DNA of 34,567 bases from Deltaproteobacteria bacterium (lineage in GTDB: Bacteria > Desulfobacterota > RBG-13-43-22). The translations under genes and the position numbers were made by a program. Shown piece after piece: positions 7,201 to 17,967 of the stretch. Numbering within the stretch: position 1 is the first letter of the stretch; every line of letters begins with the position of its first letter. The stretch is from contig JACRBX010000156.1 in the NCBI GenBank assembly GCA_016219225.1, forward strand, positions 1 through 34,567, read 5' to 3'. The notes beneath the pieces were generated by a model. The model saw nothing but the letters and a program-made list of their open reading frames with translations. It was not told where the DNA came from and searched no databases.

Positions 7201-9495
7201 ATGACCGTAATCGATCCGGTCTGCGGCATGAGCATCGAGGAGAAGGAGGCCGCTGCCACAACCGTTTATGGCGGCAGGACATATTTCTTTTGCTCCCCCT
7301 CGTGCCGGACGGACTTCGACAAGGACCCTGAATCTTTTCTTGGTGTCAAAGCAGCACCCGTTTCTGAGCCCCCGCACCATACCGGTGGCCGGCTTTACAC
7401 CTGCCCCATGCACCCGGAAGTCGTCCGGGATGGGCCGGGCACCTGCCCCATTTGCGGCATGGCCCTGGAGCCGCGAACGGCCTTTACCGAAGAAGAAAAC
7501 CCTGAATTGATCGACATGACCCGCCGCTTCCGGGTCAGCCTGGTCCTTACTATCCCATTGTTCGTCCTGACCATGTCCCACTACTTTACCGATGTCCTGA
7601 TGAGGGCCATCCCTCCGGTGGCTTCAGCCTGGATCGAACTGGCCCTGACCACCCCGGTGGTGCTTTGGGGTGGCTGGCCTTTCTTTGTCCGGGGCTGGCA
7701 GTCCATAGTTAATCGCAGCCCCAATATGTTTACGCTCATCGGCCTCGGCACGGGTGTGGCTTATGGCTACAGTGTCATAGCGGTTCTCTTTCCCGGGGTC
7801 TTTCCCTCTTCCTTTCGTGGGGAAGGTGGAAGGGTGGGTCTTTACTTCGAGGCCGCGGCCGTCATCGAGACCCTGGTGCTGTTGGGTCAGGTGCTTGAGT
7901 TGAGGGCCCGGAGCAGGACCGGGGCGGCCATCAAGGTTCTTCTGGGTCTTGCCCCGAAGACAGCACGGCGAATCGAGGAGGGGAAGGAGGAGGATATTCC
8001 CCTCGACCGGGTGGCCGTTGGCGATCTTCTCCGGGTCCGCCCCGGCGAGAAAATCCCGGTGGATGGGATAGTCGTTGAAGGGTTCAGCGCAGTAGACGAA
8101 TCCATGGTCACCGGAGAGCCGGTTCCGGTCCGGAAAGAAAAAGGCGACCGGGTAATCGGGGCTACGGTGAACGTCACGGGCGGCTTTATTATGCAAGCAG
8201 AGAAGGTGGGGGCGGAAACGCTTCTGTCCCGGATCGTCCAAATGGTGGCCGAGGCCCAGAGGAGCCGGGCTCCCATCCAGAAGATGGCCGATGCCGTGGC
8301 AGGTTACTTTGTTCAGGCAGTAGTAGGGATTGCCTTCCTCACTTTCGTCATCTGGGCCTGGATAGGGCCTGAGCCCCGTATGGCCCTGGCCCTGATCAAT
8401 GCGGTGGCCGTTTTGATCATCGCCTGTCCCTGTGCCCTGGGACTGGCCACCCCCATGTCGATTATGGTGGCCATGGGAAAAGGGGCCATGACTGGAGTGC
8501 TCTTTAAGAACGCCGAAGCCATTGAGGTCATGAAGAAAGTAGACACCCTGGTGGTGGACAAGACCGGGACGCTCACCATCGGCAAGCCAAAGCTGGTTGA
8601 GGTGGCGGCCGCCCGAGGGTTTGAAGAGAAGGAGATTCTCCGTTTGGCAGCGAGCCTCGAACGGGGCAGCGAACATCCCCTGGGAGCCGCGATCGTGAGC
8701 GGCGCCGGGGAAAGGGGTGTAAGCCCGGGAACTGTAGAGACCTTTCAGTCCGTCACGGGAAAGGGGGTGATCGGCAGGGTCGACGGGAAAGAGGTGCGTC
8801 TCGGCAACCGCTTGTTTCTCGATGAACTGGGAATTGAAAGCCAGGCCCTTTCAGACCAGGCGGAGGATATGCGCGGGCAGGGCGAAACCGTCATGTTCAT
8901 CGCAATTGATGGGAGAATCGCCGGCCTGCTGGGTGTCGCCGATCCGATCAAAGAAACAACGCCCGAGGCTATCCGCCTGCTCCAGGGCGATGGGTTGCGC
9001 ATCGTGATGGTTACGGGAGACAGCCGGACGACAGCCGAGGCGGTGTCGAAAAAACTCGGTCTGGACGAGGTTGTCGCGGAAGTCCTGCCTGACCAAAAGG
9101 CCGTCATTGTCAAACAGCTTCAGGCCCGGGGCAGGATCGTAGCCATGGCCGGGGACGGCATCAACGATGCTCCTGCACTGGCGCAAGCCCATGTGGGTGT
9201 TGCCATGGGCACCGGCACCGATGTGGCCATAGAAAGTGCCGGCGTTACCCTGGTGAAAGGCGACCTCCGGGGGATAGCCCGGGCCAGGGCCCTCAGCCGC
9301 GCCACCATGCGGAACATCAAGGAAAACCTCTTTTTCGCCCTGATTTATAACGCCCTGGGCGTACCCATCGCCGCCGGTATTCTTTATCCATTCACGGGGA
9401 TTCCCTTGCGCCCCGTCTTTGCGGCCGCGGCAATGAGCTTCAGTTCCGTTTCGGTCGTCGGCAATGCCCTGAGATTAAAACGAACAAAGCTTTAA
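7201..9495 (+). CDS. Cu(+)-type P1B ATPase with YHS and heavy-metal-binding N-terminus
   Basis: 764 residues. The N-terminus replaces the usual CxxC ferredoxin-like domain with two others. One is a YHS-type domain (DPVCGM at 5-10, CSPSC at 31-35). The other is a YTCPMHPEV...CPICGM domain (66-88), both rich in Cys/His ligands. The core has TGE (304-306), the TM metal site CPC (409-411), the phosphorylated Asp453 in DKTGTLT, SEHPLG, and [10 protein letters not shown]. The C-terminal helices carry YNALG and MSFSSVSV, with CPC the ligand set of P1B-1 Cu(I)/Ag(I) exporters. It therefore probably pumps Cu(I) out of the cytoplasm. A GGAGG ribosome site precedes ATG 7201. Base composition is a little more GC-rich than its neighbours. 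It is probably co-transcribed with the two-component pair. Confidence 0.93.
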   Translation: MTVIDPVCGMSIEEKEAAATTVYGGRTYFFCSPSCRTDFDKDPESFLGVKAAPVSEPPHHTGGRLYTCPMHPEVVRDGPGTCPICGMALEPRTAFTEEENPELIDMTRRFRVSLVLTIPLFVLTMSHYFTDVLMRAIPPVASAWIELALTTPVVLWGGWPFFVRGWQSIVNRSPNMFTLIGLGTGVAYGYSVIAVLFPGVFPSSFRGEGGRVGLYFEAAAVIETLVLLGQVLELRARSRTGAAIKVLLGLAPKTARRIEEGKEEDIPLDRVAVGDLLRVRPGEKIPVDGIVVEGFSAVDESMVTGEPVPVRKEKGDRVIGATVNVTGGFIMQAEKVGAETLLSRIVQMVAEAQRSRAPIQKMADAVAGYFVQAVVGIAFLTFVIWAWIGPEPRMALALINAVAVLIIACPCALGLATPMSIMVAMGKGAMTGVLFKNAEAIEVMKKVDTLVVDKTGTLTIGKPKLVEVAAARGFEEKEILRLAASLERGSEHPLGAAIVSGAGERGVSPGTVETFQSVTGKGVIGRVDGKEVRLGNRLFLDELGIESQALSDQAEDMRGQGETVMFIAIDGRIAGLLGVADPIKETTPEAIRLLQGDGLRIVMVTGDSRTTAEAVSKKLGLDEVVAEVLPDQKAVIVKQLQARGRIVAMAGDGINDAPALAQAHVGVAMGTGTDVAIESAGVTLVKGDLRGIARARALSRATMRNIKENLFFALIYNALGVPIAAGILYPFTGIPLRPVFAAAAMSFSSVSVVGNALRLKRTKL

Positions 9496-9504
9496 GACAG
9501 AGTC

Positions 9505-9532
9505 TGATAGGGGCCTGTTTGATGGCCTATCA
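9505..9532. terminator. Hairpin between the copper ATPase and treT
   Basis: TGATAGG and CCTATCA can pair around a 14-nt loop holding a second GGCC/GGCC pairing. No clear T-run follows on the plus strand, so it could be a weak terminator or simply an RNA hairpin separating the two units. Confidence 0.35.
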
Positions 9533-9560
9533 TTGTAAAAATGATGCGGGTTAAAGGAGA

Positions 9561-10802
9561 ATGAAATTGCTGAGACATTCCGAAATCAGGCAGATCGATG
9601 ACTATGAGAAACTGGTCGGGCCGGAGGCCATTGAACGGATCAGGAAAAAGGCCAGCACCCTCCGGCATCTCCATGTGGCCAATATCAATTCTACCTATTA
9701 CGGAGGGGGTGTGGCGGAACTCCTGAGATCACTTACCCTCCTGATGAACAGTATCGGCATCAGGGCGGGATGGAGGGTCATTCAAGGCGCCCCGGATTTT
9801 TTCACCATCACCAAAAAGATGCACAATGCCCTTCAGGGAGCGGAGATCAACCTCAGCGCTCGCAAGATGGACATCTATGAAGAGGTCATTTACGAAAATT
9901 CCATACGGAACCATCTGGAGCGCCACAATATGGTCGTTATCCATGATCCGCAGCCCCTTCCCATGATCAATCACTACAAGAAAAACGGACCCTGGATCTG
10001 GAGATGTCATGTAGACCTCTCCAATCCCAATAAGAAGTTGTGGAATTATCTCCTCCCTTTCATTAACCGATACGATGCTGTAATTTTCAGCATTGAAGAG
10101 TATAGAAAAAAGCTCAGAACGCCGCAGCTTTTTTTTATGCCGGCCATTGATCCCTTTTCCATTTTGAACAGGGAGATGGGCGGGGAAGAGATCAAAGAAC
10201 GCCTCGATCATTATAATATTCCAACCGACCTGCCTCTCATCGTGCAAATTTCCCGTTTCGATCGCTGGAAAGATCCCCAGGGGGTGATCAAGGTATTTAA
10301 AAGAGCCAGGAGGGAGGTGGAGGCCACGCTGGTTCTTCTGGGGAATGTGGCGACAGACGATCCCGAAGGAATGGAGGTTTACGAATCCCTTCTGAATTAC
10401 CGCGAGGATCGGATTATCATTTTAAGCTGTCAGGACTCGGCGCTGGTAAATGCCCTTCAACGAAAAGCTTCTATTGTTCTCCAGAAGTCGATTCGGGAGG
10501 GCTTTGGTTTGACCGTGGCCGAGGCCATGTGGAAAGGGACACCGGTGATCGGAGGAAATACCGGTGGCATCCGATATCAGATCCAGGATGGTGTGAACGG
10601 TTTTCTTGTTTCAAACATTAAGGAGGCGGCCGAGAGAGTGGTTCATCTGGTCAAAGATAAAAAATTGCAGGAACGGATGGGCAAGAAAGGAAGGGAGATG
10701 GTCAGGAAAAATTTTCTTCTCACCCGTTACCTGGAGCAATATCTCGATCTGTTTAATTCTTTTGAAACCATCTATCGACTGAAAGGAAAAAGTTTTAGTT
10801 AA
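9561..10802 (+). CDS. treT: TreT-type trehalose synthase (GT4), paralogue 1
   Basis: 413 residues, one GT-B fold. The N-terminal part has INSTYYGGGVAELL and the VVIHDPQP loop (His128) typical of the trehalose glycosyltransferring synthase group. The C-terminal donor domain has QISRFDRWKDPQGV and REGFGLTVAEAMWKGTPVIG (about 310-330), including the conserved nucleotide-sugar EX7E region. TreT joins glucose from an NDP-glucose to free glucose to make trehalose, and in some species runs in reverse. A second homologue lies at 16649. An AAAGGAGA ribosome site sits directly before ATG 9561. Some homologues are annotated as trehalose phosphorylase; this cannot be excluded. Confidence 0.82.
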   Translation: MKLLRHSEIRQIDDYEKLVGPEAIERIRKKASTLRHLHVANINSTYYGGGVAELLRSLTLLMNSIGIRAGWRVIQGAPDFFTITKKMHNALQGAEINLSARKMDIYEEVIYENSIRNHLERHNMVVIHDPQPLPMINHYKKNGPWIWRCHVDLSNPNKKLWNYLLPFINRYDAVIFSIEEYRKKLRTPQLFFMPAIDPFSILNREMGGEEIKERLDHYNIPTDLPLIVQISRFDRWKDPQGVIKVFKRARREVEATLVLLGNVATDDPEGMEVYESLLNYREDRIIILSCQDSALVNALQRKASIVLQKSIREGFGLTVAEAMWKGTPVIGGNTGGIRYQIQDGVNGFLVSNIKEAAERVVHLVKDKKLQERMGKKGREMVRKNFLLTRYLEQYLDLFNSFETIYRLKGKSFS

Positions 10803-10909
10803 AATATTACAATGACTGTCAGGGAGCGCGTCAAAATAAGGTTTGTCTTTTTATAATATACAGGATTTGCCCTATGGATATAATTTATGGAGACTAATAT
10901 ATTGAATGC

Positions 10910-12772
10910 ATGGAGACTGACCGGGAAATTTGGGCCTTGGAATTGGGGGCCAGGGCCTTAAAGGAAGGCGTTCGATTTAAAGTCTGGGCACCCAAGGCCT
11001 CCCGCCTCTCCCTGAAGGTCCCCGAAAAATACAAAGAAATCCCCATGGATCCCGAGGGCCGGGGATATTTTACCGCCTGGGCCGAGGAACTCGGGCCGGG
11101 GGCAAGGTATTATTATCTTCTTGACGGAATCCGGCCGCGTCCCGACCCGGTTTCCCGCTATCAACCCGGGGGGGTGGATGGGGCTTCTGAGGTCATCGAT
11201 CCTTCGGCCTTTGAATGGCAGGACCTTTTATGGCCGGGCCTTCCTTTAGAGGAACTGCTTCTTTATGAGATACACACCGGCGTCTTTACCCCCGAGGGGA
11301 CTTTTGAAGCGATCATTCCTCATCTGGATTATCTGAAGGATGAACTGGGGATAACCGCTATCGAGCTGATGCCGGTGGCCCAATTTCCCGGCCGCAGAAA
11401 TTGGGGTTATGACGGGACTTACCTCTTTGCCCCGCAAAACAGCTATGGGGGACCATTCGGCTTAAAGGCCTTGATCAACGCCTGCCACCAAAAGGGATTG
11501 GGGGTGTTTTTGGATGTGGTTTACAACCACCTGTGGCCGGAAGGGAACAATCTTGGAGAATTCGTCCCTTACTTCACCGACCGGTATAAGACCCCCTGGG
11601 GGCAGGCTGTCAACCTGGACGGACCGGAAAGTGATCAGGTCCGCCGGTTTATCATCGATAATGCCCTTTATTGGGTGACCGAGTATCATCTGGACGGGCT
11701 GCGGATCGACGCCGTGCAGGGGATCTTTGATTTCAGCGCCCGGCATATCCTTGATGAGCTGAAAAAGGCTGTTCAACAACAGGCCGGGAAGTTGGGGCGA
11801 CAGGTGGCTGTGATAGCCGAAAGCGATCTGAATGACGTGCGGATTATCAACTCCCCTCAAAGGGGAGGATACGGTCTGGATGCCCAATGGAATGATGATT
11901 TTCATCATTCTCTGCATGCCCTCCTGACCAGGGAACGGGACGGTTATTACAGGGACTTTGGGGATATCAGCCATCTGGCCAAGGCCGTCCGCCAGGGGTT
12001 TGTTTACAGCGGTCAGTTTTCTCCCTATCGCCGGCGGCGGCACGGCAGCCCATCGGGCCACCTTCCGCCGGCCAAGTTCGTCGTTTTTTCCCAGAATCAT
12101 GATCAGGTGGGAAATCGGGTTGAAGGGGAGCGGCTCAGCGCCCTGGTATCCTTTGAAGCCTTAAAGCTGGCCGCCGGCCTCGTGCTGCTCTCGGCCAATA
12201 TCCCCCTTTTGTTCATGGGAGAGGAATATGGCGAAAAGGCCCCCTTTTTCTATTTCATCAGCCTGTCGGATCCGGTGTTGAGCGCGGCCGTCCGCCAGGG
12301 GAGGGAAGAAGCCCTTCCCGCCTCTTTTGACCGTCAGGCAGCGGCCGATCCCCAGGACAGGACCTCTTTTCTCCGCTCCAAAATTCATCCTGAGCTGCGT
12401 CGCCAGGGAAATCATAAAACCCTGTTTGAATTTTATCAGACCCTCATCCGTCTTCGAAAAGAAACTCCGGCCTTATCCCATCTGAAGAAAAAGGGCCGGG
12501 GAATCAGGACCTGGCCGGAAAAGCAAACTTTAGTCATGTTCCGCCGCTATGAAGAGGAACAAACGGCCTGCTTTTTCAATTTCCATGAGAAGCCCCAAAG
12601 GATTCAAACCATCCTTGGGCCGGGGATCTGGGAAAAGACCCTGGATTCCTCTTCCAAGAAATGGCTGGGTCCTGGGAGTGTAAGTCCGGACCGTATTCAA
12701 TCCAAGGGAATGAGGATCTTTCTGGAAATGAACGCCCAAAGCCTGGTCCTTTACCGCCATCCCGAATCCTGA
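10910..12772 (+). CDS. treZ: Malto-oligosyltrehalose trehalohydrolase (GH13)
   Basis: 620 residues, normal for TreZ. An N-terminal CBM48-like sandwich (about 12-95: VRFKVWAPKASRLSLKV) is followed by the GH13 barrel with IELMPVAQFPGRRNWGYDG, DVVYNH, catalytic Asp267 in DGLRIDAV, acid/base Glu304 in VIAESDLND and FSQNHDQVGNR. The RNWGYDG and ESDLND forms are specific to TreZ rather than branching enzyme. It releases trehalose from the maltooligosyl-trehalose made by TreY, which follows 19 bp downstream. The ribosome site is not obvious: a TATGGAGACT stretch lies 22 bp upstream and is nearly repeated at the start codon, so the start is slightly uncertain. Confidence 0.93.
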   Translation: METDREIWALELGARALKEGVRFKVWAPKASRLSLKVPEKYKEIPMDPEGRGYFTAWAEELGPGARYYYLLDGIRPRPDPVSRYQPGGVDGASEVIDPSAFEWQDLLWPGLPLEELLLYEIHTGVFTPEGTFEAIIPHLDYLKDELGITAIELMPVAQFPGRRNWGYDGTYLFAPQNSYGGPFGLKALINACHQKGLGVFLDVVYNHLWPEGNNLGEFVPYFTDRYKTPWGQAVNLDGPESDQVRRFIIDNALYWVTEYHLDGLRIDAVQGIFDFSARHILDELKKAVQQQAGKLGRQVAVIAESDLNDVRIINSPQRGGYGLDAQWNDDFHHSLHALLTRERDGYYRDFGDISHLAKAVRQGFVYSGQFSPYRRRRHGSPSGHLPPAKFVVFSQNHDQVGNRVEGERLSALVSFEALKLAAGLVLLSANIPLLFMGEEYGEKAPFFYFISLSDPVLSAAVRQGREEALPASFDRQAAADPQDRTSFLRSKIHPELRRQGNHKTLFEFYQTLIRLRKETPALSHLKKKGRGIRTWPEKQTLVMFRRYEEEQTACFFNFHEKPQRIQTILGPGIWEKTLDSSSKKWLGPGSVSPDRIQSKGMRIFLEMNAQSLVLYRHPES

Positions 12773-12791
12773 AAGCTGGGAGTTGAAAACG

Positions 12792-15700
12792 ATGCCCATG
12801 GAAAAAGAATCCCCCCGGTCCCTGAAAAGAACGGAGGAGATTTTTCAGGCTACGACCGAGGATTTTGCCTCTTCAAAACGGTTGCCCGTCTCGACCTACC
12901 GCCTTCAATTTAACCACCGTTTCACCTTTTCCCAGGCCAGGAAGATCGTTTCTTACCTCCAGGAGTTGGGCATCACCGATGTCTATGCCTCTCCCTGTTT
13001 TTTGGCCAGAAGGGGGAGCCTGCACGGCTACGATATCCTTGACCATAATCGGCTCAACCCGGAAATCGGCACCGAGGAGGAATATCAGGAATGGGTGACG
13101 GAATTAGAAAAATACGGAATGGGACAGATCCAGGATATTGTGCCCAATCACATGTGTATTACCGGAGATGAAAATAACTGGTGGCAGGATGTCCTGGAAA
13201 ACGGTCCGGGATCCCTTTATGCCGATTTTTTCGATATCGATTGGAAGCCGGTGAAGGTTGATCTGAACAACAAAGTGCTTTTACCCTTCCTGGGAGACCA
13301 ATACGGCCGGGTGCTCGACGCTCAGGAAATAGTCTTGATTATTAAAGCAGGTGCTTTCTTTATCTCTTACGGGGACCAGAAATTACCCTTGGGCCCCATA
13401 TCCTATAGCCGGATATTGAAATTGGATCTTGAGGCCTTGAGCGATAAAATGGGAGAAGGCGATCCTGACCTCCAGGAACTGCTCAGTATCATCACTGCCC
13501 TCGATCATCTGCCTCCCCAAAGCGAAAAAGACCCGGAAAAGATCCTGGAAAGACGGCGGGAGAAAGAAATCATTAAAAAAAGGATTTCGGCCTTATATGA
13601 CGGGAACAAGTCGATTCAAAATTTTATCGATCAAAATATCAATACCTATAACGGTCAAAAGGGGATTTCGACGAGTTTTGAACTCTTAGATGGATTGCTT
13701 AATGCCCAGGCCTATCGTTTCTCCCATTGGCGGGTGGCCACCGATGAGATCAATTACCGGCGGTTTTTTGATATTAATGAACTGGCCGGCCTGCGCGTGG
13801 AACGTCCCCAGGTTTTCCTGGAAACCCATAGGCTGATTTTTAAACTGGTTCGGGAAAAGAAAGTGACTGGTTTACGCGTGGATCATCCCGATGGCCTTTA
13901 TAATCCCTCGGAATATTTTTACCGGCTGCAAAAAGCCTGTTTTATTCAAAAGGGCCTGCACAGGGCCGAGGAGAGGCTGACCGAGGCCGATCAGGCCTCA
14001 ATAAGCCTGGAGGATTTCGGGAAAGAACTGGGGCGGTTATATGATGCCCAGGTCCATAAAGATCCGGCCTTTTCTTCCAATGCCTCCTTTTATATTATCG
14101 GGGAAAAGATATTGACCAGGAATGAACGGATGCCCGAGGATTGGCCGATCTTCGGCTCGGTCGGTTATGATTTTTTAAACCCGGTAAACGGTATTTTGAT
14201 CGATAGCGAAAATGCCAAGGCCTTTGATGCCCTCTACGGCCGATTCATCAGTCGATCAATGAATTATACGGAACTGGTTTATGAAAAAAAAAAGTTGATC
14301 ATGCAGGTGGCCATGTCGGCTGAAATTAATATGCTCGGCCACACCCTCGATCGACTGGCCGAAAAAAATCGATATACCCGGGATTTTACCCTGAACAGTC
14401 TCAAGACGGCCATCATGGAAGTCATCGCCTGTTTCCCCGTTTATCGAAGCTATGTGAATTATTGTCAGGTCCTTGAAAGAGACCGGCACTATATCGAACA
14501 GGCCGTGGCCGGTGCCCGGCGAAAAAACCCGGCCTTAAGCGCCTTGATCTTTGCGTTTTTGGAAAAGATCCTTTTGTTCCGCTATCCGGAAGAATTCGGC
14601 GAAGCGGAAAAAATGGAATGGCTGGATTTTGTGATGAGATTCCAGCAATTCACCGGTCCGGTGATGGCCAAGGGTCTGGAGGACACGGTTTTTTATATCT
14701 ATAACCGTCTGCTTTCCCTTAATGATGTCGGCGGCAATCCGGAGGATTTCGGTACCTCCCTGGAGGCCTTTCATGGCCGGAATATCGAAAAAACCAAATC
14801 CTGGACCCATAGTCTGAATGCCACCTCCACCCATGACACCAAACGCAGTGAAGATGTCCGGGCGCGGATCAACGTCCTCTCGGAACTGCCCGACGAATGG
14901 GGAAAATGTCTGGTCCGCTGGGGACGGATCAATAAAAAAAAGAAAAGTTTAATCGACGACCAAAGGGTCCCTGATCCGAATGAGGAATATTTTCTTTATC
15001 AGACCCTTTTAGGGGCCTGGCCTTTACCCCCGCAGAATAAGTCGGCCCTGCCCTTCATCGAAAAGGTCGCCTCGACCCTTTTGAAGACTTTCCCCTCCCA
15101 TCCGGCGGATGAAACCGATAGGGACATTTTTGTTCGGCGAATAAAGGAATATATGGTCAAAGCCGTCCGGGAGGCCAAGATCCACAGCAGTTGGATCAAT
15201 CCCGATTTGGCTTATGAAGAGGCCCTGTTGCAATTTATCGAGGCCCTCTTATCCCCCCCTACAAACAATGCCTTCCTGAAGGATTTTAAACCCTTTCAGG
15301 AGAAACTTGCCTATTGGGGGATGTTTAATTCCCTTTCCCAAACCTTACTTAAAATTGTCTCTCCGGGCACCCCGGATTTTTACCAGGGCACGGAATTGTG
15401 GGATTTCAGCCTGGCCGATCCCGATAACCGCCGGCCCGTCGATTTCAAAATCCGGCAGGATCTGTTGAAAAAACTGAAAAAGAAGGTCGAGGCCGCCCGG
15501 AAGGATCTGACCGGCCTGGCCGAAGAACTGATCAGGGATTGGAAGGACGGCCGTATTAAACTTTATGTCACCTTCCGGGCCCTGAATTATCGCCGGGAAA
15601 ACCACCTCCTTTTTGCCGAAGGAATCTATCTCCCCTTGACGGCCGAGGGGAAACGCAACAGAAACATCTGTGCCTTTGCCCGGCAGAAAGAGGATAAAAC

Positions 15701-15938
15701 TGCTTTGATCATCGTTCCCCGGTTATTAGCCGGCCAGGGATTAAGCCCGGAAATCCCGCCCTTGGGGAAGGTCTGGGAGGATTCCCAGCTGTTCATACCG
15801 GACGAAATAGCCGGGGATCACTTTTATAATATATTTACCGGGGAAACCGCTCAGGTGGTCGAACGGGAGGGAAGAAGGACCCTGCCTCTGGAAGTGGTGT
15901 TCGCTTTTTTCCCCCTGGCCTTGCTGACCTCCTCCTGA
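12792..15938 (+). CDS. treY: Malto-oligosyltrehalose synthase (GH13)
   Basis: 1048 residues, longer than most TreY (typically about 700-950). Signature blocks are [13 protein letters not shown] (34-46), [39 protein letters not shown] with the nucleophile Asp (about 365), IIGEKIL with the acid/base Glu (about 437), [14 protein letters not shown] (about 680) and [18 protein letters not shown]. All catalytic residues are present. The enzyme isomerises the reducing-end alpha-1,4 bond of maltodextrins to the alpha,alpha-1,1 bond. The extra length lies in helical insertions at about 200-290. ATG 12792 is preferred because GGGAG lies 9 nt upstream; an in-frame TTG at 12783 is the alternative. Confidence 0.94.
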   Translation: MPMEKESPRSLKRTEEIFQATTEDFASSKRLPVSTYRLQFNHRFTFSQARKIVSYLQELGITDVYASPCFLARRGSLHGYDILDHNRLNPEIGTEEEYQEWVTELEKYGMGQIQDIVPNHMCITGDENNWWQDVLENGPGSLYADFFDIDWKPVKVDLNNKVLLPFLGDQYGRVLDAQEIVLIIKAGAFFISYGDQKLPLGPISYSRILKLDLEALSDKMGEGDPDLQELLSIITALDHLPPQSEKDPEKILERRREKEIIKKRISALYDGNKSIQNFIDQNINTYNGQKGISTSFELLDGLLNAQAYRFSHWRVATDEINYRRFFDINELAGLRVERPQVFLETHRLIFKLVREKKVTGLRVDHPDGLYNPSEYFYRLQKACFIQKGLHRAEERLTEADQASISLEDFGKELGRLYDAQVHKDPAFSSNASFYIIGEKILTRNERMPEDWPIFGSVGYDFLNPVNGILIDSENAKAFDALYGRFISRSMNYTELVYEKKKLIMQVAMSAEINMLGHTLDRLAEKNRYTRDFTLNSLKTAIMEVIACFPVYRSYVNYCQVLERDRHYIEQAVAGARRKNPALSALIFAFLEKILLFRYPEEFGEAEKMEWLDFVMRFQQFTGPVMAKGLEDTVFYIYNRLLSLNDVGGNPEDFGTSLEAFHGRNIEKTKSWTHSLNATSTHDTKRSEDVRARINVLSELPDEWGKCLVRWGRINKKKKSLIDDQRVPDPNEEYFLYQTLLGAWPLPPQNKSALPFIEKVASTLLKTFPSHPADETDRDIFVRRIKEYMVKAVREAKIHSSWINPDLAYEEALLQFIEALLSPPTNNAFLKDFKPFQEKLAYWGMFNSLSQTLLKIVSPGTPDFYQGTELWDFSLADPDNRRPVDFKIRQDLLKKLKKKVEAARKDLTGLAEELIRDWKDGRIKLYVTFRALNYRRENHLLFAEGIYLPLTAEGKRNRNICAFARQKEDKTALIIVPRLLAGQGLSPEIPPLGKVWEDSQLFIPDEIAGDHFYNIFTGETAQVVEREGRRTLPLEVVFAFFPLALLTSS

Positions 15939-15977
15939 GCTTTCTATCGGCTTCTTTTAGAAAAGGAGCGGATTAAA

Positions 15978-16652
15978 ATGATTCTGAAAAAAGCTGAAAA
16001 TCCCTTTGCCTTTACCGCCTGCTGGGAGTTGAAGGAGATGCTGGGCCGTACGGCCCGGGATGAAAGGCAACTGGTGGAGATTATCGAGGAGATCCCCCTC
16101 GACTCCGTCTATTATCACACCCATGGCTTTTTCCTGCGGCACCAATATATCGCCGGCCCCTATCCCAACGATTTCGCCACCTGGGCGGCGATTCAGGTCC
16201 GGGATCATGTCCTGGCTGAAAAATTGGGCATTCTCGATCCCTTTGAATACGAAAATCTGGAATCGCTACGCCTGGAGATTATCAATATTATCGAAGATCA
16301 TTTGTCCCGATTACCGGTTATTCCCAGAACGATTTACGGAGAACCCTTTCATTTCATGCAATCCCGGATCATTGCCGCCCCCACAGGACTGGAGGCCTGG
16401 GATATGGCTGATTTTTGTGCGATTTTATCCTCTACGGATTCCAGTGTGGTCTACTTCCATACCTTCGAGGCCATGCTGCGTCTGGGACGCCGGGAAGGGG
16501 ATTTCCCCTTTTGGATCGAAAGCCAATTAGGGGAGACCGAATTGGCCACGGCTATTTCCCAGATTGATTTGTATATGTCCACTCTTGAATCGATTCGAAA
16601 GCAGATCATCTCGCTTTGTAATGCCGGCCCGGGAAAAGGAGAGAAAAGATGA
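15978..16652 (+). CDS. DUF5752-like protein of the trehalose locus, function unknown
   Basis: 224 residues, no signal peptide or TM. Recognisable blocks are NPFAFTACWELKEMLG, SVYYHTHGFFLRHQYIAGPY, NDFATWAAIQVRDHVLAEKL and SSVVYFHTFEAMLRLGRREG. From memory this pattern matches proteins labelled DUF5752, often found next to TreT-like glycosyltransferases; no database check was possible. The repeated VYYHTHGFFL/VVYFHTFEAM hints at an internal duplication with conserved His pairs. A strong AAAAGGAG ribosome site precedes ATG 15978, and its TGA overlaps the ATG of the second TreT (ATGA at 16649-16652). Tight coupling suggests a role with that enzyme, perhaps as regulator or accessory subunit. Confidence 0.65.
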   Translation: MILKKAENPFAFTACWELKEMLGRTARDERQLVEIIEEIPLDSVYYHTHGFFLRHQYIAGPYPNDFATWAAIQVRDHVLAEKLGILDPFEYENLESLRLEIINIIEDHLSRLPVIPRTIYGEPFHFMQSRIIAAPTGLEAWDMADFCAILSSTDSSVVYFHTFEAMLRLGRREGDFPFWIESQLGETELATAISQIDLYMSTLESIRKQIISLCNAGPGKGEKR

Positions 16653-17842
16653 ACCGTCTGGAATCCTATAAGGAAGTAGTTCCCAAAGGAACGGTGGAAT
16701 TCCTGAAGCTTCTGGCCGAAAAAGTGCGGGGGAAGAGGATCCTGGAAATCAATTCCACCCGGGTGGGTGGAGGAGTGGCCGAAATCCTTCAGAGCCTGGT
16801 CCCGTTGTTCAGGGAGGTCGGCCTGGAGTGCCGCTGGGAGGTCATCTCCGGGACAGAGGAATTCTTCAATGTCACTAAAGCCTTTCACAACGCCCTTCAG
16901 GGACGGGAGGAGAACATCTCCCCCCAGATGCTCAAGGCCTACATAGAAATCAATCGGGAAAACGCCCAACGTCTTTCCCTGGATGCCGATTATGTGGTCA
17001 TCCATGACCCCCAGCCTGCGGCCTTGATCGAAAATCGGACTTCCGGGGGGAAATGGATCTGGCGTTGCCATATCGATATATCCACTCCCCAGTTGAAGGT
17101 CTGGAGTTTTTTACGCCAATTCGTCGTCAAATATGACTCGGCCATTTTCTCCCTGCCCAGCTTTGCCCGTAAGCTGCCCATTCCCCAGTTTCTCATCTAT
17201 CCCTCCATCGATCCCTTGAGCGACAAGAACCGGGAGTTGTCTTCCGAAGAACAGAACCGGATTCTGCAAAAATTGAATATCCCCCTCGACAAGCCCATAC
17301 TGCTCCAGGTTTCCCGTTTCGACCGGTTTAAGGATCCCCTGGGGGTGATCCAGGCCTATCGTCTGGTAAAAAAATATCATGATGTGCGTCTTATTCTGGC
17401 CGGCGGCAGCGCCACCGACGACCCCGAAGGGGAGATCGTCCTGGCTGAAGTTCGGGATCTCGCCCAGAATGATCCGGATATCCTGATTCTAATGCTGCCT
17501 CCCGACGCCCACCTGGAGATCAATGCCCTGCAGCGGGCGGCGACCATTATCCTGCAAAAATCGTTACGGGAGGGGTTCGGCCTGACGGTAACCGAGGCCA
17601 TGTGGAAGGGCAAACCGGTTATCGGGGGATTTGCCGGCGGAATCACGGTTCAGCTTGTTTACGGGGTCACCGGATTTACGGTCTATTCCGTGGAGGGGGC
17701 GGCGCTCCGCATCCATTACCTGCTGGACAACCCCGCCTTAAGGGCCAGGATGGGAGAGGATGCCAAAGAATATGCCCGTCGGAATTTTCTGATTACCCGC
17801 AATCTGGGCAACTATTTGGCCCTGATGGCTTATCTGGGATAG
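16649..17842 (+). CDS. treT: TreT-type trehalose synthase (GT4), paralogue 2
   Basis: 397 residues, aligning end to end with the product of 9561-10802; by eye roughly half of positions match. It shares INSTRVGGGVAEIL, VVIHDPQP, WIWRCHIDIS, QVSRFDRFKDPLGVI and REGFGLTVTEAMWKGKPVIG. All GT4 donor-site residues are kept, so both copies should be active. It differs from copy 1 mainly in the N-terminal lead, the acceptor-side loops and the last 15 residues, so donor or acceptor preference may differ. An AAAGGAGAG ribosome site lies within the preceding gene, consistent with coupling. A REP-like element follows directly and separates it from the convergent otsB. Confidence 0.82.
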   Translation: MNRLESYKEVVPKGTVEFLKLLAEKVRGKRILEINSTRVGGGVAEILQSLVPLFREVGLECRWEVISGTEEFFNVTKAFHNALQGREENISPQMLKAYIEINRENAQRLSLDADYVVIHDPQPAALIENRTSGGKWIWRCHIDISTPQLKVWSFLRQFVVKYDSAIFSLPSFARKLPIPQFLIYPSIDPLSDKNRELSSEEQNRILQKLNIPLDKPILLQVSRFDRFKDPLGVIQAYRLVKKYHDVRLILAGGSATDDPEGEIVLAEVRDLAQNDPDILILMLPPDAHLEINALQRAATIILQKSLREGFGLTVTEAMWKGKPVIGGFAGGITVQLVYGVTGFTVYSVEGAALRIHYLLDNPALRARMGEDAKEYARRNFLITRNLGNYLALMAYLG

Positions 17843-17850
17843 GGAATGTA

Positions 17851-17950
17851 TTAGTTGGAAAATACCGTTCGTCGTTCAGGGTTCGGCGTTCGGCGAAAGA
17901 AATTTTTATGCTTCGTGACGCCTCCTTGCGGCGGGCATGATTCCAAAATA
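17851..17950 (+). repeat. REP-like dispersed element, copy C
   Basis: TTAGTTGGAAAATAC lies just after the TreT stop, followed by a GTTCGTCGTTCAGGGTTCGG-type tandem spacer, then TTTTTATGCTTCGTGACG, a CGCC/GGCG hairpin and GGCATGA with CAAAATA. Module order is the same as in copies A and B but more diverged. It lies between converging genes, where a bidirectional terminator would be useful; whether it terminates is not shown. Confidence 0.55.
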
Positions 17951-17967
17951 CGAAAATGCAAAGAATT

